From Phycisphaerae bacterium (GTDB lineage Bacteria > Planctomycetota > Phycisphaerae > UBA1845): a stretch of 5,942 nt of DNA. The stretch covers positions 1-5,942 of the forward strand of contig JAJDDS010000492.1 of NCBI GenBank assembly GCA_029260195.1, given 5' to 3'. The translations under genes were made by a program, and so were the position numbers. This document shows positions 3,882 to 5,942 of the stretch, piece after piece. The notes beneath the pieces were generated by a model. It was not told the DNA's origin and did no database searches. It was given only the letters and a program-made list of their open reading frames with translations. Numbering within the stretch: the first letter of the stretch is position 1; every line of letters begins with the position of its first letter.

Positions 3882-5942
3882 ATGAGCGCGACGGTCGGAC
3901 GATCGAGGGAGGTGGCGCGGGTAGTGGGTGCATTGGAGACGTCGCCGGGGTCGGGGGTGTTCGAGGTGGACGACCGGCTGGGCGTGGAGGAAGTGGCGTT
4001 GGGAAGCGACGCGGTGTTGTCGACCGCGCGATTGTCGGTTCGGATCGACTCGGATTTCGACACGGCGGCTGCCCGCGCGCGGTATGCGCCCGATCTGCGG
4101 ATTTCGGTTCGGACGAACGATTCGGATGCGGGGCGGAACGTGGTATTGTTCGAGGGGCATCCGCCGGTGCAGGAGGCGCGGTGGCGCGGGGGTCCGGGGC
4201 GGGGTGAGGAGTCGTTCGGATTCACCGCCACACACGTGTACGAACGGCTGTCGCGAGCGCGTGCCAGTTGGATCTACGGTCGGCGGATGCGGAGTGGATC
4301 GATTGAGGACGGGCTCGTTGCGAATCCGGCGGCGTGGGGTGGTCGGAGTGTGTTGGTGGAGGCGCTGCCGTGTGTGTTCAATCTGGATGGGGCGCGGAAC
4401 TGTTCTCCGACGCCCCTGACGGTGACTGCCCCGGACGGGAGCGCGCGGTCGGTACACATTTTCACGTACGACGACGATCCGAACGGGATTGCGTGGACGT
4501 ATCTGAATGCGCTGCGGTATCTGGTGTGGTTTTATGCGCCGCGTGGGGGTCCGGTGTTTCCGGGGAATGTGTTTGATGCGACGGATGCGTTCGTCGGGGA
4601 GTCGCCGTCGTCGGCTGGAGCGTCGTCGCGGCTGATTGGGAAACTGCTGCGGGCGCCGGAGTCGCTCGGTTGCGAGGCGACGAATCTGGTTGAAGCGCTG
4701 TCGCTGTCGTCGGACGAAGCCGGTGTTCACGTAACGGCTGAGACGGTGGCGACGGGGTCGGGGGTTCGCTCGCAGTTTCGCGTTTGGGCGCCGGGGGACG
4801 GGGCGCGACGGAGTTTGAAGCTGGCGCGGGGCGGACTGCACGTGGATGGGGCGCCGCGTTTTGACGCGTCGACACTGTCGGCGTCGGATGTGTTTCGGGC
4901 GAATGAGGTGCGCGCGGCGGTGATTCGTTGGGACGACCGGCGGATCGTGAACGCGCCGGTGGTGATCGGGGACGTGAAGGCGTACGAGATGACGACGCCG
5001 TTGGTGCCGGGTTGGGTTCCGACGGTGGCTCTGGACGACGTGGCGGTTGTTGATCGGCCCGCGGCGAAGGGGCTGGCGCTGACGCCGGAGCAGGTAATCG
5101 AGATGGGGGATTTGGCTGAGACGGTCCCGTGGTTTCGGATGTACCATCGGGAGGGTTCTGAGTTCGCGAATCACCGGTACGTGGGGCGGCGGTGGGTGTT
5201 GAACGAGGACGGGCGTTTTGATGGGGCTACGTACAATCGAAACGTGCCGTACGACGACTATCAGCCATTCGATTTTTCGGGGGTTACCGGTGTTGACATC
5301 ACGAAGCGTGGGGCTTGGTCCCGGCGTTCGCGAGGGTTGTTGCCGAGCGTGACGCGGACGGCGCTGGGGGCGGGGTTCGGGGTTTTTGTCGAGGCGAGTT
5401 TTGACGGTGGCTCGACGTGGCATCAGCCACAGGGGTTGATCTCGGTGACGCGGGATCCGGTGGCGATTGTGCTCGAGGTGACGAACCCGACGCAGATGAC
5501 GCCGCCGGGGGTGGACGCCATGGAGCAGAACATGTGGTACGCGGTCATCGATCAGACGTTTCGCGTTCGGGTGACGGCGGTGATCGAATCGGACGATCGG
5601 CTGATCGCGCGACCGGCGCCGAGCGACGCCGGCTCGCCAACGCTGATGACGACGTCGCGGGTGATGTTTGCGCCGCGGGCGTATGGGTTTGTCTCGCGGG
5701 ATGGGACGACGAACGTGCTGCGGGACGCGCACCCGAACGGGAGCGTCGACGCGAGTGACGATTCCAGAGCGATCGCGCTGCGCGCGGCGGATCTGGCGGC
5801 GCGGGGGCGGGATCGGCAGGTGACGGCGTCGCCAGTGGTGCCGTGGCTTGACACTCTGTTCGCGATTGGTGACGAGGTAACGGGGGTGCGCGGGCGCGGG
5901 GTGTCGCTGGTGACGCGCGATGACACCGAGGCGCTGGGTCCG
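3882..5942 (+). CDS. Large tail/baseplate hub-like protein, 3'-partial
   Basis: The frame is open without a stop from ATG 3882 to the window end, giving 687 residues; the C-terminus is outside the window. I do not recognise a named family with certainty. Residues 45-125 look like a beta-rich start, with LSTARLSVRIDSDFD (46-60), APDLRISVRTND (69-80), VVLFEGHPP (87-95) and SFGFTATHVYERLSR (111-125). This pattern of short strands ending in a 'fxxTATxxYERLsR' segment resembles baseplate hub proteins of contractile and Mu-like tails. Residues 200-260 are aromatic-rich (IAWTYLNALRYLVWFYAPRG). Residues 506-513, SFDGGSTW, fit the Asp-box consensus (S/T-x-D-x-G-x-T-W) found in beta-propellers and some carbohydrate-binding or phage tip domains; only one copy is seen. 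A C-terminal segment PWLDTLFAIGDEVTGVRGRG (654-673) recalls the 'GDxVxGI' barrel strand of hub domains. The start has GGGG at 3870-3873 and GGTGG at 3875-3879 upstream. The frame extends back to a TGA at 3753, but GTG starts inside the repeat are less likely. That it is a real gene is near certain; the function is inference. Confidence 0.8.
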   Translation, partial: MSATVGRSREVARVVGALETSPGSGVFEVDDRLGVEEVALGSDAVLSTARLSVRIDSDFDTAAARARYAPDLRISVRTNDSDAGRNVVLFEGHPPVQEARWRGGPGRGEESFGFTATHVYERLSRARASWIYGRRMRSGSIEDGLVANPAAWGGRSVLVEALPCVFNLDGARNCSPTPLTVTAPDGSARSVHIFTYDDDPNGIAWTYLNALRYLVWFYAPRGGPVFPGNVFDATDAFVGESPSSAGASSRLIGKLLRAPESLGCEATNLVEALSLSSDEAGVHVTAETVATGSGVRSQFRVWAPGDGARRSLKLARGGLHVDGAPRFDASTLSASDVFRANEVRAAVIRWDDRRIVNAPVVIGDVKAYEMTTPLVPGWVPTVALDDVAVVDRPAAKGLALTPEQVIEMGDLAETVPWFRMYHREGSEFANHRYVGRRWVLNEDGRFDGATYNRNVPYDDYQPFDFSGVTGVDITKRGAWSRRSRGLLPSVTRTALGAGFGVFVEASFDGGSTWHQPQGLISVTRDPVAIVLEVTNPTQMTPPGVDAMEQNMWYAVIDQTFRVRVTAVIESDDRLIARPAPSDAGSPTLMTTSRVMFAPRAYGFVSRDGTTNVLRDAHPNGSVDASDDSRAIALRAADLAARGRDRQVTASPVVPWLDTLFAIGDEVTGVRGRGVSLVTRDDTEALGP

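Noticed and set aside
3741..5732. 663-codon minus-strand open frame
   Set aside because: Its translation is dominated by Arg, Pro and His, typical of the antisense of GC-rich coding DNA, and it spans the palindromic element. The + strand frame from 3882 has normal protein composition and patterned strands.

Overview
This window is a run of co-directional (+ strand) phage structural genes of Mu type, sitting in a high-GC genome. Three proteins are recognisable with good confidence from their sequences: the C-terminal part of a Mu-like I protease/scaffold protein, a gpT-type major head subunit, and a DUF1320 (Mu gp36-like) protein. A probable capsid decoration protein and a gp37/DUF1834-like protein with an extra C-terminal domain complete the order expected for a Mu head and head-tail joining module. 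The intergenic repeats look like the short palindromic and tandem repeats I associate with Planctomycetota (Phycisphaerae/Pirellulales-like) genomes. That host assignment is from memory and has not been searched.

Layout: 1-762, I-like protease (5' end outside the window); 803-1246, decoration/cement-like protein; 1247-1339, a gap holding a 71-nt near-perfect hairpin; 1340-2254, gpT-like major head protein; 2255-2312, a purine-rich AGGGAC repeat; 2313-2756, DUF1320 protein; 2757-2896, a gap with two copies of a perfect 30-bp repeat, which also forms a 36-residue small ORF; 2897-3733, gp37-like protein with a C-terminal extension; 3734-3881, a gap with a compound palindromic element; 3882 to beyond the window end, a large open frame of at least 687 codons. 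I interpret this last one tentatively as a tail or baseplate hub-like protein. It has no stop codon inside the window.

How the genes would work together: the protease/scaffold shapes and matures the prohead, gpT builds the shell and the decoration protein stabilises it. The gp36- and gp37-like proteins join the head to the tail, and the large last protein would belong to the tail tip or baseplate. In phage Mu the sheath and tube genes follow soon after gp37. Here neither is seen before the large gene, so the tail is either organised differently or reduced.

The most unusual feature is that four different repeat elements occupy four consecutive gene junctions while every flanking reading frame stays intact. 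This suggests an old, possibly domesticated element rather than a fresh prophage, but that is inference.
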